Positions 8,043 through 20,009 of a stretch of DNA of 64,000 nt are shown here, in pieces. The position numbers and the translations under genes were made by a program. This stretch comes from Variovorax sp. YR216 (GTDB lineage: Bacteria > Pseudomonadota > Gammaproteobacteria > Burkholderiales > Burkholderiaceae_C). A model generated the notes under the pieces. The model did not search any database and was not told where the DNA came from. It saw only the letters and a list, made by a program, of their open reading frames with translations. The stretch is from assembly GCF_900107745.1 (NCBI RefSeq), contig NZ_FNRO01000017.1, positions 62,001-126,000 on the forward strand, read 5' to 3'. Numbering within the stretch: the stretch's first letter is position 1; every line of letters starts with the position of its first letter.

Positions 8043-9890
8043 TCAGGCGGCGAGGCGCTGCTCGATGGCGGCCTTGGTTGCCGGCAGTTCCTTCGGCAGG
8101 TGGTGCGCCAGCTGCTGGAACAGCTCGGCGTGCAGCTTGAGCTCGGCCTGCCATGCGGCCTTGTCGATGCTGGTGACGGTTTCGAACTGCTCGGCGCTGA
8201 AGTCCAGCCCGGTCCAGTTGAGGTCCTCGTAGCGAGGGCTGACACCGAAAACGTGCTCGGTGCCCTGCGCCTTGTTCTCGATCCGATCGATCATCCACTT
8301 CAGGACACGCATGTTCTCGCCATAGCCGGGCCAGACGAACTTGCCGTCCGCGCCCTTGCGGAACCAGTTGGTGGTGTAGATCTTCGGCAGCTTGGCGCCG
8401 GAGGCGGCGAGCTTCTTGCCGAGGTCCAGCCAGTGCTGGAAGTAGTCGCTCATGTTGTAGCCGGCGAAGGGCAGCATCGCGAACGGGTCGCGGCGGACGA
8501 CGCCCTGCTGGCCGAAAGCGGCTGCGGTGGTTTCGGAGCCCATGGTGGCTGCCATGTAGACGCCTTCGACCCAGTCGCGGGCCTCGGTCACCAGCGGCAC
8601 CGTCGTCGAGCGGCGGCCACCGAAGATGAAGGCGTCGATGGCGACGCCCTTCGGATCGTCCCATGCCGGGTCGAGCGCCGGGTTGTTGGTCGCGGCGACG
8701 GTGAAGCGGGCGTTCGGATGCGCGGCCTTGGCGCCGGTTTCCTTGGCGATGGCCGGCGTCCAGTCCTTGCCCTGCCAGTCGATTGCGTGGGCGGGCGCTT
8801 CGCCCATGCCTTCCCACCAGACGTCGCCGTCGTCGGTCAGCGCCACGTTCGTGAAGATCACGTCGCGGTCGAGGCTGGCCATGCAGTTCGGGTTGGTCTG
8901 CAGGTTGGTGCCGGGGGCCACGCCGAAATAACCGGCCTCGGGGTTGATCGCATAGAGCTTGCCATCGGCCGCGGGCTTGATCCAGGCGATGTCGTCGCCG
9001 ATGGTGGTGACCTTCCAGCCGCTGAAGCCGGCCGGCGGGATGAGCATGGCGAAGTTGGTCTTGCCGCAGGCGCTCGGGAAGGCGGCGGCGACATGGTGCT
9101 TCTTGCCCTCGGGATTGGTCACGCCCAGGATGAGCATGTGCTCGGCCAGCCAGCCTTCGTCACGGCCCATGTTGGAGGCGATGCGCAGCGCGAAGCACTT
9201 CTTGCCCAGGAGCGCGTTGCCGCCGTAGCCGGAGCCGTAGCTCCAGATTTCGCGCGTTTCGGGGTAGTGGACGATGTACTTCGTCTTGTTGCAGGGCCAG
9301 GCCACGTCCTTCTCGCCGGCTTCCAGCGGCGCGCCGACGGTGTGGACGCAGGGCACGAACTCGCCGTCATCGCCCAGCACGTCGTAGACCGCCTTGCCCA
9401 TGCGGGTCATGATCTTCATGTTGACCACCACATAGGGGCTGTCGGACAGCTCGATGCCGATATGCGCGATCGGCGAGCCGAGCGGACCCATGCTGAACGG
9501 CACCACGTACATCGTGCGGCCCTTCATGCAACCATCGAAAAGCGGCTGCAGCGTGGCGCGCATTTCGGCCGGGTCCATCCAGTTGTTGGTCGGACCGGCC
9601 TCTTCCTTCTTGGCCGAGCAGATGAAGGTGCGGTCCTCGACGCGGGCGACGTCGCTCGGGTCGGAGCTTGCGAGGTAGGAGTTGGGGCGCTTGGCCGGGT
9701 TGAGCCGCTTGAAGGTACCGGCATCGACCATCTGCTGGCAGAGGCGGTCGTATTCCTCGGTGCTGCCGTCGCACCAGTGGATCGCGGCGGGCTTGCACAG
9801 CGCGGCCATCTCGGCCACCCAGGCGATCAGTTTTGCGTTCTTGACATAGGAGGGTGCCTGCATGGCAAGACCCTTCAGCGGTGCGTTCAT
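8043..9890 (-). CDS. pckG: Phosphoenolpyruvate carboxykinase (GTP)
   Basis: The 615-residue protein matches the GTP-dependent class in length and motifs: the P-loop FPSACGKTNFAML, the PEP/metal-site region (TIGDDIAWIK) and the conserved GYGGNALLGKKCFALRIAS stretch. It converts oxaloacetate and GTP to PEP and CO2, the first committed step of gluconeogenesis from organic acids and amino acids. The start is the ATG at 9890, eight bases after TAGGAG; a TTG directly before it is in frame but less likely. The gene ends at a shared bidirectional terminator. A 204-bp gap separates it from the next minus-strand gene and holds only a short GCTGG/CCAGC stem (9986-10002) that I can see. Confidence 0.97.
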   Translation of the reverse strand: MNAPLKGLAMQAPSYVKNAKLIAWVAEMAALCKPAAIHWCDGSTEEYDRLCQQMVDAGTFKRLNPAKRPNSYLASSDPSDVARVEDRTFICSAKKEEAGPTNNWMDPAEMRATLQPLFDGCMKGRTMYVVPFSMGPLGSPIAHIGIELSDSPYVVVNMKIMTRMGKAVYDVLGDDGEFVPCVHTVGAPLEAGEKDVAWPCNKTKYIVHYPETREIWSYGSGYGGNALLGKKCFALRIASNMGRDEGWLAEHMLILGVTNPEGKKHHVAAAFPSACGKTNFAMLIPPAGFSGWKVTTIGDDIAWIKPAADGKLYAINPEAGYFGVAPGTNLQTNPNCMASLDRDVIFTNVALTDDGDVWWEGMGEAPAHAIDWQGKDWTPAIAKETGAKAAHPNARFTVAATNNPALDPAWDDPKGVAIDAFIFGGRRSTTVPLVTEARDWVEGVYMAATMGSETTAAAFGQQGVVRRDPFAMLPFAGYNMSDYFQHWLDLGKKLAASGAKLPKIYTTNWFRKGADGKFVWPGYGENMRVLKWMIDRIENKAQGTEHVFGVSPRYEDLNWTGLDFSAEQFETVTSIDKAAWQAELKLHAELFQQLAHHLPKELPATKAAIEQRLAA

Positions 9891-10094
9891 CAAAATCTCC
9901 TAAGTTGAAAATCGTCTTTTCAAAGGGGACTCGGCCTCTCGGCGGCGAGATCCATCGGAGAAAACGTTTCAGTCTATGGAGAGAAGCTGGGTCGCAACCA
10001 GCCGGTTATGCCCGCTTGAATCGAGGCCGTCTGTCGGCCTCCTGCTTCTTTTTTGGAGCGCGGGGCGGGGGCGAAGTGCCCCGCGACGGAAGAA

Positions 10095-10247
10095 TCAGGC
10101 CACGTAGATGGCGATGGATGCCAGAAGCAGCATCAGGACGCCGCCGGCGATCGGCAGCACCAGGGGCATGAGATGGACGACCGACTCGACCGCGTCTTTT
10201 TCGACGGCGGCCACATGGCCGGGCTCAACGGGGGTGGGATGGGACAT
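10095..10247 (-). CDS. Small single-TM protein (50 aa)
   Basis: A 50-codon frame starts at an ATG preceded by GAGGA at ideal spacing. The product has a soluble N-terminus (MSHPTPVEPGHVAAVEKDAV) and one membrane helix (LVLPIAGGVLMLLLASIAIYV) that ends one residue before the C-terminus. It is probably a tail-anchored or N-out single-span protein. No function is known to me. It lies 80 bp upstream of the end of the forward neighbour's convergent space and shares its strand with ilvA and pckG. Confidence 0.7.
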   Translation of the reverse strand: MSHPTPVEPGHVAAVEKDAVESVVHLMPLVLPIAGGVLMLLLASIAIYVA

Positions 10248-10327
10248 CGTTCTTCCTCGGGGTTCTCGGGACTCAGGCTATTTTACCGGCCGGGTTGCAA
10301 TAGGGCGTCTAGGGGGTTCCCAGACCC

Positions 10328-11536
10328 TCAGTGTTGCTCGTCGGCTTCGAATCCGGCGGCCCGAAGCGCATCGAGCACGCTCGAGAGGTGCTCCCGCCCC
10401 CGGGTCTGCAGCACCAGCTCGACATCCACGTTCTGGGCAGTCTGCAGCGTGAAGGCGCGCTGGTGGTGCACCTCGTCGATGTTGGCGCCCGCTTGCGCCA
10501 CAGTGGCCGTGATATGGGCCAAAGACCCCGGCACGTCGCGCGCACTCACCCGAATCCGCGCCAGCCGGCCCGCCCGGACCATGCCGCGCTCGATGATCGC
10601 CGCCAAGAGCAGCGGATCGATGTTTCCGCCCGAAAGCACCAGCCCGACCCGCTTGCCCGTGAACCGCTCCGGATGCCGGATCAGCGCCGCAAGCCCGGCG
10701 GCACCGGCGCCTTCGACCAGCGTCTTCTCGATTTCGAGCAGCATCAGCACCGCCTGCTCGATATCGCCCTCGTCGACCAGCAGGAGATCGTCGACCAGCC
10801 TGGCGATGATCTCCTGCGTCAGCACGCCCGGCGTGCCGACCGCGATCCCCTCGGCGATCGTGCTGGTGCCCTGCGCGTAGGACGTCCCCTTGACCGCGTT
10901 CACCATCGCCGGAAAGCGCGCCGTCTGCACGCCAATGATCTCGATGTCGGGCTTGCGAGCCCGCGCGGCCACCGCCATGCCGGCGATCAATCCGCCGCCG
11001 CCGACCGAAATGACGAGGGTGTCGAGGTCGGGCACCGCATCGAGCATTTCGAGGGCGATCGTTCCCTGCCCCGCGATGATGAGGTTGTCGTCGTACGGAT
11101 GCACGAAGGTCAGGCCTTCGCGCTGCGCCAGTTCGAGCGCGTGGGCGCGCGCGCTTTCCAGCGTGTCGCCATGCAGCACCACTTCGGCGCCGAAGCCGCG
11201 CGTGCGCTCGATCTTCACGCCGGGCGTGAAGCGCGGCATGACGATCAACGCGCGCAGGCCCAGCCGCTGCGCGTGATAGGCCACGCCCTGCGCATGGTTG
11301 CCGGCCGACATCGCGATCACGCCGCGCGTGCCCGCCTCCGAGAGTTCGACCAGTTTGTTACACGCTCCGCGTTCCTTGAATGAAGCGGAGAACTGCAGGT
11401 TCTCGAACTTGAGGAAGACCTGCGCACCCACGATTTCCGAGAGCGTGCGCGACTCGACGCAGGGCGTTTCCAGTATTTGCCCCTCGAGGCGCCGTGCGGC
11501 TTGCTCTATGTCTTGGATGTCGACCATTGCGGGCAT
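10328..11536 (-). CDS. ilvA: Threonine ammonia-lyase with C-terminal ACT domain
   Basis: The 402-residue protein is a fold-type II PLP enzyme. The PLP lysine is in SASFKERGA, the phosphate-binding loop is SVGGGGLIAG and the serine loop is LSGGN. A single ACT domain follows at the C-terminus (RVSARDVPGSLAHITATVAQ). This is the shorter ~400-residue type, not the 500-residue IlvA with two ACT-like repeats. It makes 2-oxobutyrate and ammonia from threonine, for isoleucine synthesis or threonine breakdown. Two starts are close together (11536 and 11527); neither has a strong ribosome binding site and I chose the upstream one. It is divergent from the AAA+ gene. Confidence 0.9.
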   Translation of the reverse strand: MPAMVDIQDIEQAARRLEGQILETPCVESRTLSEIVGAQVFLKFENLQFSASFKERGACNKLVELSEAGTRGVIAMSAGNHAQGVAYHAQRLGLRALIVMPRFTPGVKIERTRGFGAEVVLHGDTLESARAHALELAQREGLTFVHPYDDNLIIAGQGTIALEMLDAVPDLDTLVISVGGGGLIAGMAVAARARKPDIEIIGVQTARFPAMVNAVKGTSYAQGTSTIAEGIAVGTPGVLTQEIIARLVDDLLLVDEGDIEQAVLMLLEIEKTLVEGAGAAGLAALIRHPERFTGKRVGLVLSGGNIDPLLLAAIIERGMVRAGRLARIRVSARDVPGSLAHITATVAQAGANIDEVHHQRAFTLQTAQNVDVELVLQTRGREHLSSVLDALRAAGFEADEQH

Positions 11537-11648
11537 TGTGGATGGATTTGCAACTTCGGGATTTTTACCTGTCGTCAGGCTTCCCGAAGCCAAAAGTCTG
11601 CGCTATGGTCGCTTCCAGATTCAGTTTCCCCCTTGGAGGGTGTCCCCG

Positions 11649-13970
11649 ATGGTCAAGCGTTCCGGCGTCGATGTCATGGCTGCGGCTTCCCGCGGCCATG
11701 CATTGCCTTCGCCCGGACTCAAGGAAGCGCCGGTGCTCGAGCTCATGTGCTCGCACTTCGTGCTCACGCTGGCCGCCAAGCAGGGGCCGCGCTTCAACAT
11801 TCGCCGCGACCTCAACGGGCTCTTGTCGCTGACCGGGCGGCATCTCGTCTGGCCATTGCCGGTGCTGCAGCGCCTGCGCGAATTCCTGGCGCGGCGCTGC
11901 CTGGGCAACGACGCCTGGAAGGGCGTGGAGGAATACGACGGCCGGACGCTCCTGGAGCGGCACGGCGTGTGGCGCGGGCCTTATGAAGAAGGCACGCTGT
12001 TCTTCTACCTCGACGAGTACGCCAAGGACCAGCCCAAGGACCTGCTGTCGGTGCTGTCGGTCACGCGCGACTGGCTCACGCACGCGCTGCGCAAGCAGTC
12101 GACGCTGGTCGAGAAGAACATCGATGCCCTCGCGGGCCTGCTGCAACTCAACAAGGCCGAGCGTGCGCTGCTCCTGTACGGCACGCTCGCGCGCTACCAG
12201 CGCGATTTGCGTTCGCTGCTGGTGGAGTTCAAGGTCAACAACGCGCCCGAAGCCTATGCCGCGATTGCGGAAGTGGCCGGCGTCAATGCGAGCGAGGTGG
12301 GCGAGGCGCTGCGCGCCGGCTCCCGGCTCGAACGCATCGGGCTGGTCGAGAACCTCATCTCCGAGCACAACATCACCGATCTCGCCGATCTCATGAAGGT
12401 CAGCGAGAAGCTGCCGCCGGTGCTGATGCGCGAATACCGCGATCGCAACGAACTCATGGCCGTGTTCACGCGCCCGTCGGCCAAGAGCGCGCTGTCGGTG
12501 CACGACTTCTCCTTCGTCGAGGAAGACGCGCAGATGCTCGTCACGCTGCTGCAAGCGGCGGTCGCGCGCAAGGAGCCCGGCGTCAACGTGCTGCTCTATG
12601 GCCCACCGGGCACGGGCAAGACCGAACTCGCCAAGGTGGTGGCGCAGGCCGCCGGGCTGGAGCTCTTCGAAGTCGAGTACGCCGATCGCGACGGCAACTC
12701 CCTGTCGGGCCGCGACCGCTATCGCTCGCTCCAGATCGCACAGGTGTTCCTCAAGGGCAGCGAGCAGGCGGCGCTGCTGTTCGACGAAGTCGAGGACGTG
12801 TTCCCGCCGATCAGCACCGAAGCCGCGCAGATCATGGCGCGCGCCGAGCAGGTGCCTTCGCCCACCAGCGGCAGCGTGAGCGGCAAGGCGTGGGTCAACC
12901 AGATCCTCGAGTCGAACGCGGTGCCGACGCTGTGGGTCACCAACCGGATCGAGCAGATCGACCCGGCTTTTCGCCGCCGCTTCGCGTACCACCTCGAGCT
13001 CAAGTCGCCGCCGCCGGGCGCGCGCGAGCAGCTGGTGCGCAAGACGCTCGAAGGCGTTTCGGTGTCGGACGATTTCACCGCCAAGCTCGCCGCGCGCAAG
13101 GGCCTCACGCCGGCGCAGATCCGCACCGCCGTGCGCTTTGCCGAACTCGCGCGTACCGACGGCCAATCAATGGAGCGGCTCATCGAGCGCCAACTGAAGA
13201 ACGCCGATCTCGCGCTCGGCAATGTCGATGGTCTGGGCGCGCGCCGCAGCGTGACCACCTACGACCTCGAGATGCTCAACGTCGAGACGCGCTTCGAGAT
13301 CCCGCGCATCGTCGAGGCGCTCAAGGTGCGCGGCCACGGCACGATGTGCTTCTACGGCGCGCCGGGCACCGGCAAGACCGCGCTCGCGGAACACATCGCC
13401 AAGGCCATCGGCCGGCCGCTGATCATCAAGCAGGCGAGCGACCTCATGAGCAAGTACGTCGGCGAGACCGAGCAGAACATGGCCGCCATGTTCAAGGAGG
13501 CCGAGGCCGAGAAGGCCGTCCTGCTGCTCGACGAGGCCGACAGCTTCCTGCAGGATCGCCGCGGCGCGCAGCGCACCTACGAAGTGACCGAGGTCAACGA
13601 GATGCTGCAGGGCATGGAGCGCTTCGACGGCATCTTCGTCTGCACCACCAACCTGCTCGATCGGCTCGACCAGGCGGCGCTGCGGCGCTTCACCTTCAAG
13701 ATCAAGTTCATGCCGCTGACCGCCGAGCAGCGCGAGCGCATGTTCATCGTCGAGGCACTCGAAGGCGACGCCTCGAAGATGACGAACGAGATCCGCAGCC
13801 GCCTCGCGAAGCTGCAGCAGCTGTGCCCCGGCGACTTCGCGGCGGTGAAGCGCCAGGTCGACATCCTCGCGGCGGAGTTCTCGCCAAGCGAGTTCCTCGA
13901 CCAGCTCGATGCCGAGCATCGCATCAAACCCGAGGTGCGAGAATCGCGCGGCATCGGCTTCGTCCACTGA
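11649..13970 (+). CDS. Tandem AAA+ ATPase
   Basis: The 773-residue protein has an N-terminal helical region of about 300 residues without a family I recognise, then two AAA+ modules. The first has Walker A GPPGTGKTE near residue 318 and Walker B LLFDEVEDVF. The second has GAPGTGKTA near residue 570 and LLLDEADSFL, followed by sensor-like NLLDRLDQAALRRF. This resembles Cdc48/ClpA-style double-ring ATPases, but there is no ClpP-binding loop that I can see. The ATG at 11649 follows GGAGG by nine bases. The S41 protease gene starts 59 bp downstream on the same strand, so a joint protein-quality role is possible but unproven. Confidence 0.85.
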   Translation: MVKRSGVDVMAAASRGHALPSPGLKEAPVLELMCSHFVLTLAAKQGPRFNIRRDLNGLLSLTGRHLVWPLPVLQRLREFLARRCLGNDAWKGVEEYDGRTLLERHGVWRGPYEEGTLFFYLDEYAKDQPKDLLSVLSVTRDWLTHALRKQSTLVEKNIDALAGLLQLNKAERALLLYGTLARYQRDLRSLLVEFKVNNAPEAYAAIAEVAGVNASEVGEALRAGSRLERIGLVENLISEHNITDLADLMKVSEKLPPVLMREYRDRNELMAVFTRPSAKSALSVHDFSFVEEDAQMLVTLLQAAVARKEPGVNVLLYGPPGTGKTELAKVVAQAAGLELFEVEYADRDGNSLSGRDRYRSLQIAQVFLKGSEQAALLFDEVEDVFPPISTEAAQIMARAEQVPSPTSGSVSGKAWVNQILESNAVPTLWVTNRIEQIDPAFRRRFAYHLELKSPPPGAREQLVRKTLEGVSVSDDFTAKLAARKGLTPAQIRTAVRFAELARTDGQSMERLIERQLKNADLALGNVDGLGARRSVTTYDLEMLNVETRFEIPRIVEALKVRGHGTMCFYGAPGTGKTALAEHIAKAIGRPLIIKQASDLMSKYVGETEQNMAAMFKEAEAEKAVLLLDEADSFLQDRRGAQRTYEVTEVNEMLQGMERFDGIFVCTTNLLDRLDQAALRRFTFKIKFMPLTAEQRERMFIVEALEGDASKMTNEIRSRLAKLQQLCPGDFAAVKRQVDILAAEFSPSEFLDQLDAEHRIKPEVRESRGIGFVH

Positions 13971-14029
13971 AGCCCCGCCACACCCACGACCATCCGCGCG
14001 CGGCTTCCGGTGCGCAGGGAGATTCATCG

Positions 14030-15582
14030 ATGAGAGGAGTCCGCATGCTGGGCGCGGCGCGCCGCGTCATGGTGTTGGCCGCGCTGGCGACATTGGCCGC
14101 GTGCGGCGGGGGCGGTGGCGGCGGCGGCATCTCGTTGCCGCTGGCCGTGCCGGCCGCGACCACGGGCGATCCGATCGTCGCGTCGTCGACCGTCGCGGGC
14201 CAGTGCGCCGCACCGCGCAACGGCATCGATCCCGACACCGGCGCGGCCTTCCCCGATCGCCAGGGCTCGGCCGAAACCGAGAAGGCCTGGCTGCGCGGCT
14301 GGATCGACGAAACCTACCTGTGGTTCGATGAAGTGCCGACCAACCTGGTCGCCGCGAACTACACCACGCCGATCGATTACTTCAACGTTCTCAAGACGCC
14401 CGCGCTGACCGCGAGCGGGCGGCCCAAGGACCGCTTTCACTTCACTGCCGATACTGCGACCTATCGTGCGCTTTCGCAGAGCGACATCGACGTCGGCTAC
14501 GGCTTCGAGCTCGCTTTCCTCAGCGCGGCGCCGCCACGCGACGTGCGTGTGGCCTTCTCGGAGCCTGGATCACCGGCGGCGCAGCAGGGCATCGTGCGCG
14601 GCACGAAGCTCGTCACGATCGACGGCATCGACGTCGCGGCGGGTTCGGACGTGAACGGCCTCAATGCCGCGCTCAATCCCGCCACCGTGGGCGAGTCGCA
14701 CAGCTTCACGCTGCGCGCGCCCGACGGCAGCGAGCGCACCGTGAGCCTCGCGGCGGCCGGCATCACGCGAACGCCGGTACAGGACGTGAAGACCCTCTCC
14801 ACGGCCAGCGGGCCGGTCGGCTACATGCTCTTCAACGATCACCTCGCGACGGCCGAGGCGCAGCTCATCGCGGCGATCAACCAGCTCAAGGGCGCCGGCA
14901 TTTCCGATCTCGTGATCGACATGCGCTACAACGGCGGCGGCTACCTGGACGTGGCGAGCGAGCTGGCCTACATGGTTGCGTCCCCGGCCGCGACGAATGG
15001 CACTGTCTTCGAGCGCATGCAGTTCAGCAGCAAGAACCCCTTCCATGTGACCACGGCGCAGGCGACGCTGCCTTTCTACTCGACGTCGCGCGGCTACTCG
15101 ACGCCGGCGGGCCAGGCGCTGCCGCAACTCGGGCTTTCGCGCGTGACGGTGCTGACCGGGCCCGATACCTGTTCGGCGAGCGAATCGGTGATCAACAGCC
15201 TGCGCGGCGTTGGCGTCACCGTGAACCTCGTCGGCGGCGCGACCTGCGGCAAGCCGTACGGCTTCTTCCCGCAGGATAACTGCGGCACCACCTATTTCGC
15301 GATCCAGTTCCAGGGCGTGAACCAGCAGGGCTTCGGCGACTATGGGGACGGCTTTGCGCCCACTTGCGCGGTGGCGGACGACTTCGACCATGCGCTGGGC
15401 GATCCGGCGGAAGGACGACTCGCCGCCGCCTTGGCGCTGCAAGGCTCCGGTGCCTGCCCGACCGCATCGGCGAGCAAGGCCGACGCGGCGCGCAGCAAGG
15501 CAGAGGTGGGTGGAACGCCGTATCTCGTGCGCTCGCCGGTCCGTGAAATCCGCCTCGTGTCGCCGCCGGCGGCCGGTCCTGG

Positions 15583-15586
<4 letters not shown>
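14030..15586 (+). CDS. S41-family (C-terminal processing) peptidase, lipoprotein
   Basis: The 518-residue precursor starts with a lipoprotein signal peptide ending in the lipobox LAAC, followed by eight glycines. A PDZ-like region comes next (FSEPGSPAAQQGIVRGTKLV), then the S41 peptidase domain with VIDMRYNGGGY and the nucleophile motif GPDTCSASESV. It should be an anchored periplasmic serine protease of the Ctp/tricorn-core type. An alternative start at 14045 has a better ribosome binding site (GAGGAG at six bases) and leaves the lipobox intact. The stop overlaps the convergent recQ stop in a shared CTAG. Confidence 0.85.
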
Positions 15587-17460
<1,874 letters not shown>

Positions 17461-17554
17461 GGTTGTTGTGCTTCTGGTGGCTTCTGGGACGGCACGCGCA
17501 CCTCCCGTGCGCGCGGACGCCCATTGTCTCCGAAGCCGCCCTGGCGCGCCGCGC

Positions 17555-18694
17555 TCAGCCCAGCACGATGCGCGCGATGATGTTGCGCTGGATCTCCGAG
17601 GAGCCCTCGTAGATGCGCAGGATGCGCGCGTCGCGCACGTAGCGCTCCAGCGGCATCTCGCGGGTGAAGCCGTAGCCGCCGTGGATCTGCAGTGCGGTGT
17701 CGGTGACGAAGGCCACCATCTCCGACGCATGCAGCTTGGCCATCGCCGATTGCAGTGTGAACGGCTGCCCCGCGGTGCGCAGCGCCAGCGCCTGCATGGC
17801 GAGGCCCCAGGAGGCTTCGAGCCGCAGCTTCATGTCCGCGAGCATCCACTGGATGCCTTGCCGCGTGGAAAGCGCCTCGCCGCCGATCTGGCGGTCGTGC
17901 GTCCACTGCACCGCGGCCGCGAGCGCGGCCTCGGCGATGCCGAGCGATGTCGCCGCGACGTCGAGGCGGCTGTTGTCGAGCACCTTCATCGCGGTCCTGA
18001 AGCCCGAGCCTTCCTCGCCGAGCCGGTTGGCGACCGGTACTTCCACCGACTCGAAAGCCACTTCGAACGCATGCCCCCCGCGAATGCCCATGAGCTTCTC
18101 GTGCGACGAGATGCGGATCCCGGGGCTCGCGGTGTCGACGATGAAGGCGCTCACGCCGCGCGCGCCCGCCGCGGCATCCGTCTTTGCGAACACCACGAGA
18201 AACTTCGCCTCGGCCGCGTTGGAGATGAAATGCTTGACGCCGTCGATGCGGTAGACGTCGCCGTCGCGCGTCGCGCGTGTGCGCAGATCGGCGGGATGCG
18301 ATCCGCCGCGCGGCTCGGTCAGCGCGAAGCCCGCGAGCCATTCGCCGCCGGCTGCCTTGGGAAGCCATTGCGCGCGTTGTTCGTCGTTGCCGCCGATCAG
18401 CACGGCGTCCGTGCCGAGGTAGTGCGCGCCGATCATGGAGGAAGTCGCCGCGCAGGCGCGCGAGATTTCCACCAGCGCCAACAGCATCGCGGTCGGCGAT
18501 ACGCCGGGGCCGCCCCAACGCTCCGGCAGGTTCATGCCCATCAGGCCCAGTTCCGCGAGCTGGGGCACGTGGCAGGTGGCCGAGCGCTCTTCTTCATCGA
18601 TCTCGCGCGCGAGCGGGGCGAGCGCTTCGCCCGCAAAGCGTGCGACTGCATCGGCGAGGGCCTGGTCTTCGTCGGTGACACCGAGTCGGTTCAT
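17555..18694 (-). CDS. Acyl-CoA dehydrogenase family protein
   Basis: The 379-residue flavoprotein has the acyl-CoA dehydrogenase fold. FALTEPRGGSHPADL and FISNAAEAKFLVVFAKT lie in the middle domain. The C-terminal YGFTREMPLERYVRDARILRIYEGSSEIQ is the usual FAD/tetramer region. It should oxidise an acyl-CoA to the 2-enoyl-CoA, passing electrons to ETF. The ATG at 18694 follows AAAGGA at seven bases. It is 17 bp downstream of the CoA-transferase gene, clearly one operon, so the substrate CoA ester is probably made by that enzyme. Confidence 0.92.
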   Translation of the reverse strand: MNRLGVTDEDQALADAVARFAGEALAPLAREIDEEERSATCHVPQLAELGLMGMNLPERWGGPGVSPTAMLLALVEISRACAATSSMIGAHYLGTDAVLIGGNDEQRAQWLPKAAGGEWLAGFALTEPRGGSHPADLRTRATRDGDVYRIDGVKHFISNAAEAKFLVVFAKTDAAAGARGVSAFIVDTASPGIRISSHEKLMGIRGGHAFEVAFESVEVPVANRLGEEGSGFRTAMKVLDNSRLDVAATSLGIAEAALAAAVQWTHDRQIGGEALSTRQGIQWMLADMKLRLEASWGLAMQALALRTAGQPFTLQSAMAKLHASEMVAFVTDTALQIHGGYGFTREMPLERYVRDARILRIYEGSSEIQRNIIARIVLG

Positions 18695-18711
18695 GTCGTT
18701 TCCTTTCGTGG

Positions 18712-19917
18712 TCAATCCGGAGTGCCGAAGGCGCCCGCTTCACGCAGTTCGGCGAGCTTGTCGATCCCGCAGCCCAGAAGGCTCGCGAGCAGGTCGTGCG
18801 TGTGCTCGCCCAGCGCGGGCGCGCGTTCAGCGCGGTTGGGTGCGGCGCCGTTGAAGCGCACCGGCTGCGTCGGCAGTTGCAGGCCGGGCAGGCGCTCGTC
18901 GTGCACCGAGCGCAGCAGTTCGCGCGCATGGGCCTGCGGCGAGTCGAGCGCCTGCGCGATGGTCCAGATCGGCGCGGCGGGAACGCCGGCGTGCTCCAGA
19001 CGCGCGACGACTTCTTCGGTGGAATGCAATGCGGCCCACGATTCGATCAGCGCGCGCAAGGCAGGCTCGTGCTCGGAGCGCGATTCGTCGCTTGCAAACC
19101 GGTCGTCCCCGGCAAGCGCAGGCATTTCCATCGCCGCAGCGAGCGCGTCGAACAGCTTCTTGTTGAGCACCGCGAGCGCGAAGTGCCCGTCCTTCGCGCG
19201 GTAGACGCCGAAGGGCGCCGACAGCGGGTGCCGGTTGCCCACGCGCCGCGCCGGCTTGCCGGTGAAGAGAAAGCGGGCCATCGACGTCGCGAGAAAGCTC
19301 AGCGTGGTGTCGAACATCGCGACATCCACATGCTGGCCGCGCCCGGTGCGCTGGGTCTGCAGCAGCGCCGCGAGCGTGGCCCACGACGCGAAGAGGCCGG
19401 CGACCACATCCGAGACCGCTTCGCCGACCAGCGTTGGCGCGCCGTCCGGGTCGCCGGTGGCCTCCATCAGGCCGCTCATCGCCTGCACGATGATGTCGTA
19501 GGCCGGCCGATGCGCGTAGGGGCCGGTCTGCCCGAAGCCCGACACGCTCACGTAAACCAGCTTCGGGTTGTGCCTCGACAGTGCCTCGGCCCCGATGCCG
19601 AGCCGGTCCGCGACGCCGGGGCGGAAGTTCTCGACCACCACGTCGGCGCGCTCCGCGAGCTCGCGCACCAGCCGCACCGCCTCCGGATGCTTGAGGTCGA
19701 GCACCAGGCTCTTCTTGTTGCGGTTCATCACCGTGAAGAGCGCGCTTTCGCCGTTGCGCATCGGGCCGATGGCGCGGTAGTCGTCGCCGTGCGGTGGTTC
19801 GATCTTGATGACTTCGGCGCCCAGGTCGGCCAGCAGCGCCGTCGAGAGCGGCCCGGCGAGCACGCGGGTGAAGTCGAGGATGCGGATGCCGTCGAGGGGA
19901 CGGGCTTCGGAGGTCAT
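18712..19917 (-). CDS. CaiB/BaiF-type (class III) CoA-transferase
   Basis: The 401-residue protein has class III CoA-transferase signatures: LDGIRILDFTRVLAGP at the N-terminus, the stretch NRNKKSLVLDLKHPEAV, and VVVENFRPGVADRLG with the region of the catalytic aspartate just after. It moves CoA between acids, activating a carboxylic acid for the acyl-CoA dehydrogenase encoded next. The ATG at 19917 follows AAAGGA. It is divergent from the LysR gene at 20010, with 92 bp between starts, so it is the likely LysR target. The substrate is not evident. Confidence 0.92.
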   Translation of the reverse strand: MTSEARPLDGIRILDFTRVLAGPLSTALLADLGAEVIKIEPPHGDDYRAIGPMRNGESALFTVMNRNKKSLVLDLKHPEAVRLVRELAERADVVVENFRPGVADRLGIGAEALSRHNPKLVYVSVSGFGQTGPYAHRPAYDIIVQAMSGLMEATGDPDGAPTLVGEAVSDVVAGLFASWATLAALLQTQRTGRGQHVDVAMFDTTLSFLATSMARFLFTGKPARRVGNRHPLSAPFGVYRAKDGHFALAVLNKKLFDALAAAMEMPALAGDDRFASDESRSEHEPALRALIESWAALHSTEEVVARLEHAGVPAAPIWTIAQALDSPQAHARELLRSVHDERLPGLQLPTQPVRFNGAAPNRAERAPALGEHTHDLLASLLGCGIDKLAELREAGAFGTPD

Positions 19918-20009
19918 GGCGGTGTCCTTTCGAGACGGGATTTGCGCCATGGTCGGCCAGGACTGGATCAAATGAAAATACTGTTGTCTGATGCCTTGGA
20001 TCAAGAAAG

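Noticed and set aside
10023..10041. GAGGCC/GGCCTC stem with a T run a few bases on, as a plus-strand terminator
   Set aside because: No plus-strand gene precedes it and the T run starts seven bases after the stem; probably chance or leader structure of pckG.
17555..19917. CoA-transferase/acyl-CoA dehydrogenase pair as the glutarate end of the nicotinate route
   Set aside because: It lies 24 kb away with its own LysR, and the sequences do not point to glutaryl-CoA specifically.
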